Numbered from the stretch's first letter, positions 12,336 through 24,527 are shown. The stretch: 64,000 nucleotides of DNA from Ceratobasidium sp. AG-K (GCA_037039685.1 JAWNGF010000001.1:6944001-7008000), one strand, 5' to 3'. Notes: a model not told the origin generated them from the letters alone. Program-made: numbers and translations.

Positions 12336-13693
12336 TCATTCTGCAACAGCGGCCGGCAACTCGGGGAACTGAAGTCGTAGTTAGTGAGACCATGTAAGCA
12401 GAAACTAGGACCCAACGCACCTGGGCCTTGTCATTGGGATCGGCAGGCACAGGAGACCTGGGTCCATCCGAGGGCCCTCCCCCGCGCCCCCTACCACGTC
12501 CACCACGTCCACTACGAGCTCTACCGCGCCCTTCAAACCCGCCGGGTCGTCCGTGGAACCCACCTCGACCACGGTTCGGCCTCTCAGGGTGATTCCAGTC
12601 CGCTTCTTCCTTTTGAGCATCCCATTCTCTTCCTTGAACTTTGTCCAGTTTGCGTTGCGCGCTGTTCTTACGCTCCTCGTCAACCGAGGACTGAATCTTT
12701 TGTTGTCGCCCCCTGCGCGCGGCGGTCTCCTGTCGGCGCTCCCTCTGGGCTTGTAGCTCAGCAGCCATGGAATTGTTAAACTCTGCTTCGTCCGCAAGAA
12801 CTTGCTAAAAATGCATGCACGGTGAGTAGACGCAAAGCAGAAGGTTCAACGGCGTCATTACCTCGCGCTTTTGCTTGATCTTCTCGTTCTTGATGCGCAT
12901 CTCCTCCATCTTTGCGGTCATCTCTTCAACCGTCAACTTCTCCTAATGACACAGTTCAGTTGCTACTGCAATTAATAGTATGCTAGTACGACGCACCCGT
13001 CCTTCGCCGCCTGTCTTGTGGCGGTCCTCGTTCACGTATCCAGGACCGTGTGGCTTGCGCACTTTCTTCGCTCGCTCGCCGTCCCCATCGCCGTTCGGCA
13101 CAGTGCCCTCATTCCCTCGGCCACGACGGGATCACCAGGCCTCACTTCGGGAGACCCGGCAGCGGGCTCAGGAGACTTGGCAGCGGGTTCGGGTGATTTG
13201 GCGGCGGCTTCAGATGACTTGGCAGCAGGTTTAGGTGATTTGGCGGGGCGCTTGCGCGACTTGGCAGACCTTGGTGACTTGGGGGTGGGCCCGGGCGACT
13301 TGGGGGCAGGTTCGGGCGACTTGGACTTGGACTTGGACGCTTCTTCTTCGCCCCCTCGGACTCGGATTGCGAGGGCGTTCCGGCTGTCCGCCTCGCGGGG
13401 CGCTCTCCCTCGGGTTCGGATTCGTCCTTGGCGGCTGCAGCTGACGCATTTGGTTTGCCCGGCTTTCGTTTTTGCTGGGGTTTGCGCCTGGATTTGTTCC
13501 CTGCGCCAGCAGGCTTGGGAGCACCATCTGCAGGCGTATTTGGAGCGGACGGTGCAGATTGGGATGCGGGGACATCAGTACCCTTGGGCGCAGCGGGTGG
13601 CTAACTCTATGCGTTGGGTGTTGCTGGATCGCGTTGACAAAAACGACAGACCTGCTTAGGTGCCTCTGTAGTGCTAGCAGCTGGTTCAGACAT
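12336..13693 (-). CDS. RGG-rich nuclear/RNA-binding-like protein with KSPEP repeats, two apparent frameshifts
   Basis: Not assigned to a named family. Exon 1 (MSEPAASTTEAPKQ) starts at 13693. The second exon is Pro/Ala/Lys-rich and contains a degenerate repeat KSPEPAPKSPGPTPKSP, then NEGTVPNGDGDGERAKKVRKPHGPGYVNE in pieces. A helical exon follows (EKLTVEEMTAKMEEMRIKNEK). The large exon 12421-12807 carries coiled-coil sequence (AELQAQRERRQETAARRGRQ; AQRKLDKVQGREWDAQ) and an RGG/GRG-rich tail. The last exon ends ELPAAVAE at 12336. The helical MRIKNEKIKQ segment recalls CCDC9-like proteins, but this is weak. RGG tails usually bind RNA. The repeat exon is readable only if one G is added at each of two runs, 13351-13355 and 13114-13116. 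Confidence 0.65.
13114..13116 (-). other. Apparent 1-base deletion in RGG protein gene (site 2)
   Basis: After GDPVVAEG the frame must gain one base, GGG to GGGG on the coding strand, to enter NEGTVPNGDGDGERAKK and reach the conserved splice into EKLTVEEM. Without the change the frame ends shortly in VLDT and stop. Confidence 0.6.
13141..13340 (-). repeat. Degenerate coding repeat (KSPEPAA units)
   Basis: About eleven imperfect units of 15-27 bases, visible on the plus strand as recurring 'gacttggcagcgggttc'-like blocks. They translate on the minus strand as AKSPEPAAKSPEPAA and variants ending in short KSKSKS. Such units expand and contract easily and may vary between strains. Confidence 0.7.
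13351..13355 (-). other. Apparent 1-base deletion in RGG protein gene (site 1)
   Basis: The coding strand has GGGGG where six G would turn SESEGAKKKRPSPSPS into SESEGGEEEASKSKSKS and lead in frame into the KSPEP repeats. Without it the frame stops inside the repeat exon. Confidence 0.62.
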
Positions 13694-13996
13694 TTTCAGC
13701 TCCTTGATATATATTGGATGAAGATATGAGAGTGAGTGGGGTTGCAGGGATGCAGGGGTACGATCAAGTAGGGCACCGAGTGGCTGTTGACCTCAACACG
13801 TCGCTTCGCGGTGGCAAACACGTTCCATCAATAACTTAGTCATCAAGACCCTTCCATTGTTCAAGTCCAACAACCGAGTTATATGCGTGTGTTAAACAAA
13901 ACTCGGTGAGCCGAGTTGAATCAGCTCAAGTGCACACATACACCCAAAACAGGTATTATTCACAAACTTTCATGAAGCCTGGCTGGTATACGCTAT

Positions 13997-15072
13997 TCAA
14001 AGCTTGCGCATGACCACCAAAAAGGTCTCGTAGTGATACTTGAACAACCCCTCCTTCTCATCAATCCACTCCTTCTCAGAGCCAGCCAAGATTTCATCGA
14101 TACTCTTGTGGACCTTGTCTGATTCGGGGGACTTGAGCACCGCGACGTAAGATTTGCTGAATGCACGATCATGCACGCCTTGGATTGTGGTGGGGACGGT
14201 ATAATCCCAAGTTTTGGTCTCTGGATCACGAAAGTTGGCTTTGTATGAAGGAGTATCAAATGCGGCCTTCCACAGCTGAGATTCGCGATTAGTGCATGAT
14301 ACTGCGTGGTTGATGGTCGATCACACTCACCCCAAGGCGGAACTGCGGGCTTCCTTGTTCATAGGGCTCAATCACGTCCCTAATCTGCCTACCCATGGTG
14401 AACGTTCTCTAAAATGGTGTGCACGATGAGATTCGGTTCATCGGTGTAACAGTACGATCATACCGGTCTTCGAGATTCCAAATGAAAGCAGCGACACCTT
14501 TTGGCTTTAGGATCCGAGCAAACTCAGCCTACCCAGTTGTATATCAGTTGAGAATCAGGCGCAGGAACGTATAGGTATGTACCATAGCCTTGTCATAATC
14601 TGGGCACCAGTGGAAAGCCTATATGCTATGTTCAAAATCTCGTGCCTGCCATAATCTAGCTGAACTTACCTGGGCGACAACAACTAGATCAGCCCATCCG
14701 TCCTCAACCCCCGTGTTGAGGAAGTCTCCTGGCAAGCAAGTAACTCTAGAGTCCTTGGTCTGTTTGTTGAAAGTCTCTCGCATGCCTTCAGAGGGCTCGA
14801 TGGCACATAGCTCGCCCACCGATTGACCAAACGTCGGATGTGCGAGCAAGGCGCGAGTAAAAAGACCTGTACCCGATCCCAACCTAAACCACGTCAGTTT
14901 ATTGAATGGGTACATACATAGACACGTACTCGGCGATTTTCAGAGGTCCGTCCGTCTTAGGAATACTAGTATGCAGTGCCGCCAATGCTTCTTGAGGATA
15001 GGATGGTCGAGATTTATCATAGTGGTCGTTTGTCCCAGCAGCGAAACCGATTTTTGCGATCTCGTGAATCAT
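13997..15072 (-). CDS. SAM-dependent class I methyltransferase (type 11 family)
   Basis: Small cytosolic-type methyltransferase of unknown substrate. Exon 1 starts at 15072 (MIHEIAKIGFAAGTNDHYDKS) and splices so that LKIAE joins LGSGTGLFTRALL, giving motif I for S-adenosylmethionine binding. It continues with CAIEPSEGMRE (acidic loop), GDFLNTGVEDGWADLVVVAQ, then AFHWCPDYDKAM and ILKPKGVAAFIWNLEDR in following exons. The C-terminal exons contain DRAFSKSYVAVLKS and end in VVMRKL at 13997-13999. The order AFHWF-like then LKPGG-like motif matches the yeast Trm9/Crg1-like fold group and many fungal trans-aconitate or secondary-metabolite methyltransferases, so the substrate cannot be given. About six exons. 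Confidence 0.78.
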
Positions 15073-15688
15073 TCTGGCGGTTGAAGGCAAAGGGGAGCGG
15101 ATAGGGCTAGCGTGGCAAAGCTGTTGTTGAGAAAGTAAGCTGGTGCTTGAAGAGTTGGGCTGTCTGCTGTCGAGTTTTATAGCTGAATGCTTCAGACGAA
15201 CGCCGGTAATGGTATGACTCGAACTGTGAGATTGCGTGTTGGGGCCACTCCTAACATAGTGCCATGACCGTCGACAGATGATTCGAGTCGGCATTATTTC
15301 ACAATTAGCCGGTGAAAGCGTGAAAATCCGGTCCTCAAAATAGACAAGGATGAAGAGCTGTTGGGGCACAAGTCACTGTCTTACGATCAAGGCAGATGCA
15401 CACCAGGAGTGTAGTGAAAGTGGTACGAAGACAGTAGCCTGTATGGTATCATTCCAGAATCGGCTTACAGATAAGCTTGTGATTCCGGTCGAATACCATA
15501 TCGCTGCTGTGCTGAGATTTCGCCGAGGCCTGATGACGTTGGCGCTTAGGGGGAGACAGGTGCCAAACCTGGACATTTGTGCGCGCATCACTTGCCACAA
15601 CACCCCCACCTAACGCCGAATTTTATTTCATTCCTTACAGTAATATCTCAAACTAATATCTGTCTGGGCAACTCGAGGATTTACGGTG
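15073..15688. other. Divergent intergenic region, methyltransferase / PRCC protein
   Basis: 616 bp between two start codons pointing outward. Short open frames near 15350-15613 on both strands mirror each other and resemble nothing. Presumed promoter for both genes; no specific element was identified. Confidence 0.4.
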
Positions 15689-16957
15689 ATGCTAGGCGGT
15701 ATTACATCGTACGGCTCGGATAGTGAGAGTGAAGACGAGACTAGACAGTCGCCCCCTCCCACCCGTACTGCGGCCAGTCTACCTGCTCCTCAAGAACCGG
15801 CGGCCAAAGCTACTGGCTCTATATCATCATCTCTAGGGCTTCCTCCACCCAAAAAACGTCGTGATGGCCCAGTCCGCATTACAGTCGAAGCTCCCAAGTT
15901 TGACGATGACGAGGAGGAGCGGGAGAGGCAATCGAAGAAACCCCGAACGGTGCCAGCAGTCAGCGCAACAAAAGGTGCTGGGTCATCTTCACTTTTTTCC
16001 GCCTTGCCGGCGCCCAAAAATGCGACTCCAGTTGCTCCCGAACCAAAGAGGGTGCTTGGAGGAGGCGGAGGATTTGCGTTGAATTTCTCCAACGCCGCTA
16101 CAGTAACAGCCACGTCCACCGATGCTTCTGCAGGCGAAAATACCAAGTCGACCTCGAACGGGTTATTCCTCCCTCCCTCGATGGCAAAAGCCAAGGCCAA
16201 GGCCCCTGCTCCAGTTATCGAATCCGCCCCCGCCGTTGATTTCTTCTCGTTAGGTTCGTTGTATCGTTTACCTACTCATACGTATTAACCGAGAATATAC
16301 AGGCTCGAGCTCTAATACACCCTCATCCTCGTCAACGCCAACCCCCAGTATTCCACAAAGCTCGAGCATAACGCTTGTCTCGGCTCCAGAAGTCAAAGAT
16401 TTTGTACCTCCCACGCCAACATTGTTCGATCCGTATCCAGGATATTACCAAATGCCCTCTGGTGAATGGGCAGCCCATGACCTAGTCTACTACAAAAAGG
16501 TCATGAACCAGCTTATTACTGGCGTAGACCCCCAGGCCGACACCCAATCCAAGAGCGAGTCACGCGAATTTGCTGGAACTTCCACGGGCGACATGGCTAC
16601 ATTTGATCCTAGCGAAGAGTTGCGCAAGGGACAGCTTGCGGAACTCGAGAAACGCAAGGCGATTAGCAAGGTTCCTACAAATGCGCTTGCTGCACCCAGG
16701 ATGAATGTAAGCATCTGCGTGGCCCAGCGTATCCAACTATTCTCATGTATGTCATTTCTAGGTCCAGAAGGCCACTGGATTAGCGCGATCTCGGCACCAG
16801 CTTTCTACACTATTGTCAGAGGCGTATACGAATCGCGAGGCACTCGAAGAGAGGATTGCCCAAGGCAAGCGAAACCGCAAGGAGGCCGGGTCAAAGTATG
16901 GTGAGTTGACAGAACTCCACTGCTGGCCTGCGTCTCACATGTCCACCAGGATTCTAG
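15689..16957 (+). CDS. PRCC-domain protein (mitotic checkpoint/splicing-associated)
   Basis: Homologous in layout to human PRCC, a nuclear protein linked to pre-mRNA splicing and MAD2B. The N-terminus begins MLGGITSYGSDSESEDE, the usual 'LV-x-YGSD-SE' opening. A long Pro/Ala/Ser-rich region follows with a basic PPPKKRRDGPVRI motif. The C-terminal PRCC region holds YPGYYQMPSGEWAAHDLVYY, then KATGLARSRHQLSTLLSEAY and EERIAQGKRNRKEAGSKYGF. The last residues are assembled by a final intron (16901-16949): TAT G joins GA TTC TAG, giving the conserved KYGF end. Introns also fall near 16252-16302 and 16709-16762. The start is the first ATG, preceded in frame by a GTG only. Confidence 0.85.
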
Positions 16958-17166
16958 GTTCTTTAACACGGACTTGCGTGTATTTCTTAGTTGCTGCTAC
17001 TAAACCGAGTTTGTGCGGTTATCGCTCCTCATCTCGTACTGATAATATCTATCTATGGGACAACCAAGAATGTAAATCCCACAAACACTCATATTTTGAT
17101 ACAAACTAGCAACAAGGCACAACAAGATAAAGATAGCGAGTACAAGCGATCCACATGCCCAATCAG

Positions 17167-17769
17167 TTACTTTCCACCAGCGCCAGCCGAGAACTTGGTC
17201 ACAGACTGCAAAACAAAATGAGCGGACAAATCGAACAGACGTATCACTAGCACGAACCTTGGTACCTTCCGAGATAGCGTGCTTGGACAGCTCACCGGGT
17301 AGGATGAGTCGGACCGAAGTTTGGATTTCACGCGAGGAAATTGTCGACTTCTTGGAGTAGGATGCAAGGCCTATAATACGCGTTTAGCCCATCGCGTCAC
17401 AACGGTACGCGTACGTGACTCACGAGAGGCCTCCTCAGCAATGCGCTCGAAAATGTCATTCACAAACGAGTTGAGAATGGCCATCGCCTTGTTGGAGATA
17501 CCGGTATCAGGGTGGACCTGCTTGAGCACTGGGTGGGCCACGGGTTAACAAACGTAAACAACGCGAGCGTGCGCAATCTCACCCTTGTAAATATACGACG
17601 AGTAGGTCTCCTTGCGGGACTTTTTGCGCTTCTTCTTCTCGCCATCAGCGGCAGCTCCAGCTGCGGCCTTAGAGGCCGTCTTCTTTGCAGAGGACTCGGG
17701 GGCCTTGGCAGGCGCCTTGCCGCCGGTCGAGGCGGGCTTCTTCTCAGCGGCGGTGCTCTTAGGAGGCAT
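17167..17769 (-). CDS. HTB1: Histone H2B
   Basis: Core nucleosome histone. Four exons: a Lys/Ala-rich tail ([20 protein letters not shown]) through [17 protein letters not shown]; then [20 protein letters not shown]...[10 protein letters not shown]; then a third exon with [20 protein letters not shown] and [14 protein letters not shown]; and a last one, [12 protein letters not shown]. The lysine in TKFS corresponds to the ubiquitinated K123 of yeast. Length, about 140 residues, is normal. No H2A gene lies next to it, unlike the divergent H2A-H2B pairs of many fungi. Its 3' end faces that of the PRCC gene, 209 bp away. Confidence 0.97.
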
Positions 17770-18249
17770 TGTAAAACTAGTTGTTCGCTCAATCAGCAAC
17801 GAGCCCACGATATCAAACAGGCATATACTCACAAAAAGCTGGTTTAGATGCGAGATTGGGCCGAAACTAAACTCCACAAATGAACAAGTCAATTCGATTA
17901 GCAACTTAGTATCCAAGTTCACCCAGCCAGACAAGACTCACGAGGCAATAAGAGGCGAGAGGATGGTAGTAGAGAGCAAGCGTGATGGACCTCGTCGTTG
18001 ATGCGGAGGGCTTATAAACGTTTACATCAAGCGCCCATGTGGCCCAACACGAGATAACAAAACAAACCCGGTAAGATCACGTGGCCACGCACACTCTGTT
18101 TTGCTAACACACAGAACCCTTATTTAAGATTTGTTCACATCCTTTGATCCAAACACAAATGCATTACGGTGCAGGTAGCGAAGTAGCATGGTATCGAGAC
18201 TGTCGGTCTGAAGAAATAAATACAGATAGCGCATGAGGCATCGAGTTGT
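17770..18249 (-). promoter_or_regulatory. Histone H2B promoter and leader
   Basis: 480 bp upstream of H2B and downstream of the sphingosine kinase stop. On the minus strand a TATA-like TTTATAAG lies at 18011-18018, about 240 bp before the ATG. Two GTGAGT donors (near 17940 and 17830) followed by AG sites suggest introns in the 5' leader, which would explain the distance from TATA to ATG. Confidence 0.45.
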
Positions 18250-20309
18250 TCAAGAGCTCTCGGTTTCGTTCGTTGATGGAATTTCCTTGCCAAAATCACC
18301 CGAAAACCACGCGCCAGTCATACTAAGCGTAGTTCCCAAACCTTTGAGTACCTCAACGTGGAACTCTTTGTACGGGAATCTCTCTCCATCAACAGAAAGA
18401 TGACCTGACGAGGCATGTGGACGAAGTCTGTATGCTTCCGCCTTGAAGTAATGGTGCTATTCAACGAGCTGTCAGAATGATGCTGTTGTCCAAGTGAAGT
18501 GGACATACCGAAGGGAGCCAGAAGTGATTTCCTTTTTCCGCGCCGTCAATCATTTTGACCATTAGAGACCTCGGAACCTGGAATTGCGGGTCAAGTAGAG
18601 CAGCAGTGCTTTTGGCCAAATACGTACCAATTCTTGGACGGATATGTCTATGAAACCATCTGAGGGCATTGCTGCGGGGAATGCCATCATGTCCCTTGAA
18701 ACATACGGCATTGTCCCGGAACTGGTAGATATGAGTAACGAGTACTAGGGCAGGCGAAAGCAACCTACTAAACATATAAAACAGGCTTGTCAAACGTGAA
18801 CCACTCTGATCCGCCAGTGTCTTCTTGAGCGAACCGAGGAGTAATGATGCTATTCCAGTCACCCGTCGCAGGTGTGTCCGTTAACGGAATATCTGTCGAT
18901 GTAGGATTCGCCCTGAATTTTTGAAGGGTTTCAACCATTTGTGGTTTATCGCGGTGGGCGACCTTTATCGAGAGCGTCATAGCGCAGGGCTTGTTGCTGA
19001 TTACTAGACAAGCGAGGTCAGGCCCCGCTAACCTGGAGCATCAACCCGGCTGAATTCACATACCTCCTCTTAGGAACCCTGCAACGAATCTAGTATCTCC
19101 CATCCACCGCTTGTATTGACATCAGCCTAGATAAACTAACAGAACTAGTTGAAAGTAAACATACTATGCTTTCAGTGCCTAAATCCAAGTCGGCCATAAT
19201 CCCAATAGCTTGGGACAAAAATGATATGCTAGTTTTTCCTTCCTGGGTGAACGAACACATATCATATGACATGCGTCTGCCTATTCCAAACGTAAGAATG
19301 AAGACAATCTGAACTGTGTTTCACGGTACCTTTGACCGCATTTAGAGTAGCTACAGTCACCTCGAATCCTTCCTGAAAACGCTCAGTTAAACTAACAACG
19401 CTATCGTTGTAAGAAATGACCAACCTTGGGCCCAAGTAGGCTAATCGAAAGCGCGTTTCCGCTACCAGTCGGGATGGGACATACGGGAATCGAAAACGCC
19501 TTGGCCGCATCTGCTCGATTTCGAAACCCGTTCAAGACTTCATATACAAGCCCATCGCCAGATACAGTTAATAAAGCATCATAGTCCAGTGCAAACGACT
19601 GGGCCAGCTCCGTCGCATGGTTGGCATATTTAGTAACTGGTCGCGGTATAAGTGAAGAGAGCAGTGTAAGTCATGTGGACTTACCGATAGCATCCACCTC
19701 GCAATGAGCAGCAAGCAAAATCGGTTTGACCTTTTTCTCGAACATATGAACGCCTTTTCCCTACAGCATACGGCATCAAATTGGGCTTTGCATAACGAAC
19801 CTACTCTGAACATACTTTGCCGCCCGCCGGATTTACCAAAACCTTGAAACGCCTACGAGGTGGCACATCTGCATTATACTTATTAAATCTGATACGAAAG
19901 ATACTCGCGATAGAACTTACCACCATAAGCCGCAGCCATAAGTTCCGATATCCATGCTTGCGCGCTCTCAGAGGTTTCTGGGTCACGTATTTTCCCTTCT
20001 ACAAAAACGAGCACGTGTGCCTTCTTCCGACGTGCGAGTGTTGCAACTTTCAAAATGTTCTCGGACAATATCTCAGCATAGAGAACATTCCTTAGGCTGG
20101 TAGAAAGCTTGGGTGTTCTCTGGCTGGCTCCTAGAAACGCCAAGGTGAAGTCGACCGCATTTGGATATTTCAGAAATCAACATACCACTGACGTCAAATA
20201 CTATCAGCTCCTTTCCCGTAAACTGAACTATTCCCGCTTTATTTTCGATCTGTATCTGAAGCTCCTTTGGTTTTGCATCATTGGTAGAGTCGCTGGGAGG
20301 TTGAGCCAT
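18250..20309 (-). CDS. LCB4: Sphingosine (long-chain base) kinase
   Basis: Phosphorylates sphingoid bases at a membrane surface, using ATP. The start (20309) gives MAQPPSDSTNDAKPKE. The diacylglycerol-kinase catalytic domain is split over several exons: FKVLVNPAGGKG (nucleotide-binding loop, 19790-19850), HATELAQSFALDYDALLTVSGDGLVYEVLNG in pieces (catalytic SGDG, 19560-19650), and IPVCPIPTGSGNALS (19440-19500). Substrate-side exons include ISFLSQAIGIMADLDLGTE and RWMGDTRFVAGF. The C-terminal exon holds the family's SGHLSVDGERFPY motif and ends in PSTNETESS. All key glycine-rich motifs are present. At least ten exons, so exact boundaries are uncertain. It could act on diacylglycerol or ceramide, but the C-terminal motif favours sphingosine kinase. 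Confidence 0.86.
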
Positions 20310-20694
20310 GGTTGACGTTGAATTGAGAGCGCTCGGTGAGAAGACCGCCGACCCTCAGATCTTGTCCATACAAACGCAAACACGGCGCTAACGTTAGTGA
20401 AAGAACACGAACCTGTGTATCTTAAGCAGCAAGTGTGTTCGGAATTCATGTGACGGGTGCATCCCGTAGCAAGGGACAACTACCAAACACCACAGAGTAG
20501 ACCTGAGCCATCGACCGATAAACCATGAGCTAACTAGGGGAACCTCGTACATACTCATCATTAACCAATAGTGTCATTGTATGGAGCAAGAAATATTGGC
20601 TAAGCGCATATACCGAGGTAACAAGACATCCAACCATGATAGAGCAGAAGGTAACAGCTAGAGGTGAGCTATTGCACGTGTTTGTTACACACGA
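20310..20694. other. Intergenic, sphingosine kinase promoter / LST8 3' region
   Basis: 385 bp between two minus-strand genes. Nothing family-like and no repeat seen. Confidence 0.4.
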
Positions 20695-22071
20695 CTAATT
20701 AGGAACAAGATTAATGTCATTCAAGGCCACGCAAACCGCTGCCTTATGATGACCATTGTACTGTCGTACAGTTTCCCCAGACGATAGTTCCCATAACCGC
20801 GCAACATGATCCGAAGATGCTGGAATAATCTCAATCAAGTGTCCCACTCGTGTAATGCAAGACCTTACCCGTGACAAGGTAAGCTGAATCTGCGCTAAAC
20901 GCTGCATCCCAAACCCAGCGTTGGTGCCCTTGGAGAGTTTTGTCCAGTTTAAAGTCATAATTAGCACCAACTAACCAAATCTTCACAGTCGTATCTGCTG
21001 AACATGTGGCGAGGTACCTAATAGGACCCAAGGGATTAGACGTGATTTCGCAAGGATACACAAGGACTCACTTGACGTCAGGACTGAGAAGGCAACGTGT
21101 AAGATATTTGTTGTGAGCCGTGAATTTGGTTATCGCCTGGTATCGAGGTCCCTCTCGAGTGTGTTCGTGAATCTTCCAGACGTAAACCCGGCCCTATACC
21201 ACAAATAAGTTTTAACTTGGCTTGAGACCGTGCTCCAACTTGCCTTGTTGTTGCCAGCAACCAGGCATGAACCATCCGAAGCAATACTAACAGAGCGGAT
21301 CGGGATGTCGCCAGCAGGAGCCTGTGTCTCACATTAACGAAAGGTGCTCTGAGTCCAGCAAAACAATTTACCAGCTCAACGGTGCATGCTTCTTCTTGAA
21401 GCGTCAGGTCCCACTGGCGAATCCTTCCTGCTTGATCACATGAAATGAGTTCACCTTGGTTAGGGTGGATGCATACGTCGTTTACTGCCAACATTTGACT
21501 CAGTCGAGTAACAGTGTATACATAGTACAACTCACTTGGAACTTCATTTTCATATACCCGGTGCAAGTTTGCAGTCTTCAAATCCCAAATGCGGATAGTC
21601 CCATCTTCGCTCCCTGTAACCACCCACTTTCCCTCCGAATGAAAAGATACCGATGTCACATTGCCTTTGTGTCCCTCAAAAACGGACCTCTGACAAGATG
21701 TGAAACATAATTTGGACACGGTTTGGAAAAACCTACCGGCGTAGATGAGTTGCCCGGGATGTCATAAATGTGAACTTTCGTATAAATTGCAGCAGCTAAA
21801 AGTCGTTTGCTGGGAGTTTTAATTAGACTACGCGTTAGTTTGAGAGCTTTGAACGCTTACTCTGGCGAAATTGATAACCGATTTACTTGCTTTCCAGAAA
21901 AATCAGACTGGGCCACAGCAAGCTCTCTTACGAACGACGCACCCCTGATTCACCAGACCTCTGAATTGTCCGAGAGCAAAGTCCACTCCAAGCCTCCCAA
22001 AACCGTATCTCATGATCGTAGGATCCAGTTACGAGTACAACTTCGGGCGAATATGAGTTTGTTTGCGACAT
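20695..22071 (-). CDS. LST8: LST8 (WD40 subunit of TOR complexes)
   Basis: Seven-bladed WD40 protein that binds the TOR kinase domain in TORC1 and TORC2. Exon 1 starts at 22071 with MSQTNSYSPEVVLVTGSYDH and IRFWEAWSGLCSRTIQ, the usual Lst8 opening. Next come QVNRLSISP and KRLLAAAIYTKVHIYDIPG, then FEGHKGNVTSVSFHSEGKW, VTGSEDGTIRIWDLK, SCDQAGRIRQWDL, CLVAGNNKGRVYVW-like sequence, YLATCSADTTVKIW, LQGHQRWVWDAAFSADSAYL and SSDHVARLWELSSGE. The protein ends INLVPN at 20695, about 310 residues, the family norm. About nine exons. All repeats are present and no frame break was seen. Confidence 0.93.
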
Positions 22072-22195
22072 GGTTGTGGTCAGGTGCGAGGCCCACCAAG
22101 TTAGATAATGATAAGATTGGGATGCAAAGTTTGAAATGGGCCTAATAAATGCCTATTTGTAAAGTTTTGCTAAGCTATGATTGACTTCAACCGCC

Positions 22196-24225
22196 ATGAC
22201 ACTCACACAAACCCAAGGGAGTATCACATCCCAAAAACGGCCAGCAGCATCTCTTGAGCACGTCGAGGCTATTGCGACTACGAGTCCAAAACGCGCTCGA
22301 AAGTCCAATGCCAACAGTGCCTTGGGTACCAAATCCGCCTCCCTGCAGCATTCTGGTATCAAGCCGTCTGGAAACTTACTGTTTGAGCCTCGGGCCTCAA
22401 TCAGGAAATCTGGCTTAGGTCGTTTAAATGCTCTATCAGACTCTCTTGTACTTGGTATTGTCATCTTGCTGGCACCAACAGATGTTCTCTACCTAGGTTC
22501 ATGTTCAAAAACTCTATTCGCCTACTGTGCACATCAGCCAATTTGGAAGGATCTTTACATACGGACTGCAAACGGGAAGCTAGCAGGCTGGGCTGGAAGT
22601 TGGCGCAAGTCATATCTACAACATTTTACACCTGCTGGAATGCCAAGGACCGTTGGAGATTCCTGTATGCGACCTCTATTTGAAACTCCGACCGTCGACT
22701 GTGCCGGGCTGTTCTCGGACGAACTGTACCAGCCTTATTTATGTGCTACCGCCAATGTCAAACAGTATTTTTACCCCTTAAGTCGTCGCAACGGGAGCTC
22801 GTCCGCCTCTCGGTTCAACATGACTCGCATAGAGGCGTCCTCCACGGAAGGCATGTTTAGGCGTGACCCGGGGCTATCCTCAGAGCCATTCATAGTCACT
22901 GGGGCGTTGAAGCATCTGGGTTGGCCTGCATTTTCGGACGAAGTAGATGAGCAGGGCGTGTCCGCACCACGATGGGCTCTAGAAAATCTACTCAGAAGAT
23001 ATCCAAAAATATCCTTTCGCGCGGAGGCGTTTGACTGTAGCCTTCAAACCTATTGTGACTATGCGGAAAACTGCTCACAAGACGATGCTCCCCTGTACTT
23101 ATTCGACAGCCGCTTTGTTGAGAAAACAGCGCAAGGAGAAGAACCAGGGATGGGGGCAGACTACACTCCCCCCAGCTTCTTGAGCGAAGACTTGTTTACT
23201 CTAATGGGCGAAAAACGACCAGACTATCGTTGGCTTGTAAGTGCCCTTCTTTTACCAATTTGCAGACAACTCAATTACTCTCTATATTGCCACCTTAGAT
23301 TGTGGGGCCAGAGAGATCTGGGAGTACGTTCCATAAGGATCCCAACGCTACTAGTGCATGGAATGCAGTGCGTCCCAAATCAAATTATAATGTATGTTGC
23401 GTAATATTGACCGTACGGTCCAGGTGATAACTGGAAGGAAAGGTAAAACACCGAAACTAAATCATAAATTAGGCTCGTACTGACGCATTTGCTTAAGGTT
23501 GGGTCATGTTTCCACCGGATGTATGCCCTCCTGGCGTGTACGTATCGGAGGACGAAGCTGAGGTCACGTCTCCACTCTCATTGCCAGGTTAGTCCTTCCT
23601 TTGTTCCAGGTTGGATAGACTTTTACCGTGACGACCAGAATGGTTTATATCATTCTTTGATGCTGCTTGGTTAGAATATGGACCAAACGCTCGCTCGGAG
23701 GCGAACCGCGGCAAAATGCGAATGGGTGTATGCGAAGCTGGAGAGATTGTTTACGTGTATGTTACCTAGTGTAGCTCGACTGCCCGCCTGTGCTGACTTT
23801 CAAACTGTGATAGGCCGAGCGGCTGGTGGCATCTGGTGGTGAACCTCGAAGCATCGGTCGCAGTCACTCAGAATTTTGCATCTGAGTATGAAGTAAGTGA
23901 TAGTGCATACAACCTAACCGTCCTTGACGAACAATTGGCTTCGTAGCTCGTTAATGTGCTTCGGTTTATGAAGAATAAAGCGGATCAGACTTCAGGATGG
24001 TCTGAAGATATTGCATGTGGCGACTTGTATGGCATTTTCTGCGATGTTCTTCGGCAAGAGCGGCCTGCGATCCTGGATAACGCGTTGAAGGCAGTAGAAA
24101 AGACAGGGAAAAAGGGGGTGGCTGATCAACAGAGCGTCTGGGACCAAGTTACCAAGTCCGCCCAGTCTGATGTGCAGGGAGGGTTCTCATTTGGGTTCGA
24201 AGTCGACGATAGTGATATCGAGTAG
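22196..24225 (+). CDS. F-box and JmjC-domain protein (JMJD6-like hydroxylase/demethylase)
   Basis: An F-box after a basic, disordered N-terminus (LNALSDSLVLGIVILLAP...IWKDLYI, residues about 80-130) suggests docking to an SCF ubiquitin ligase. The JmjC domain follows: VGPERSGSTFHKDPNATSAW holds the HxD iron ligands. Splicing at 23363 removes a 50-odd-base intron so that AWNAV joins ITGRKGWVMFPPDV, the family's core strand. A later exon holds the distal histidine in PSGWWHLVVNLE. The C-terminal helices (LRFMKNKADQTSGWSEDIAC) end in an acidic DDSDIE tail. The iron and 2-oxoglutarate sites look intact. Targets in fungi are not established. The start is the first ATG; open frame before it has no ATG. 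Confidence 0.82.
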
Positions 24226-24527
24226 ATGTAGAGTAGACTCTGGCGTTAATGATGGCGATGCGAAGGTAGTAAACAAACCCCTCAATTTTTGGAGAACACT
24301 GAACCTTGACGCTCCTGTTTCGTGAATATTGATGCACTTGCACAGTCTTGGTGCGTATTGCATTCAATTGCCCAAATAATAAAAACAGCCTACGTACACC
24401 AAATATCACCTAGTCCAAAGCCGTATCGATAGGATACTACACAAAGCAACAGCGCTGAGAACCAAAACGTGTGGAACGATCTACTGACCGGACACTGTCA
24501 GCTCAGCCAAACACCGAGCCACGACGG
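24226..24527. other. Convergent intergenic gap
   Basis: 302 bp between two stop codons facing each other. Holds presumed 3' untranslated ends only. Confidence 0.4.

Noticed and set aside
13018..13659. 213-codon plus-strand open frame with repeats
   Set aside because: Antisense of the KSPEP repeat exon; the minus-strand reading splices cleanly to conserved helical exons.
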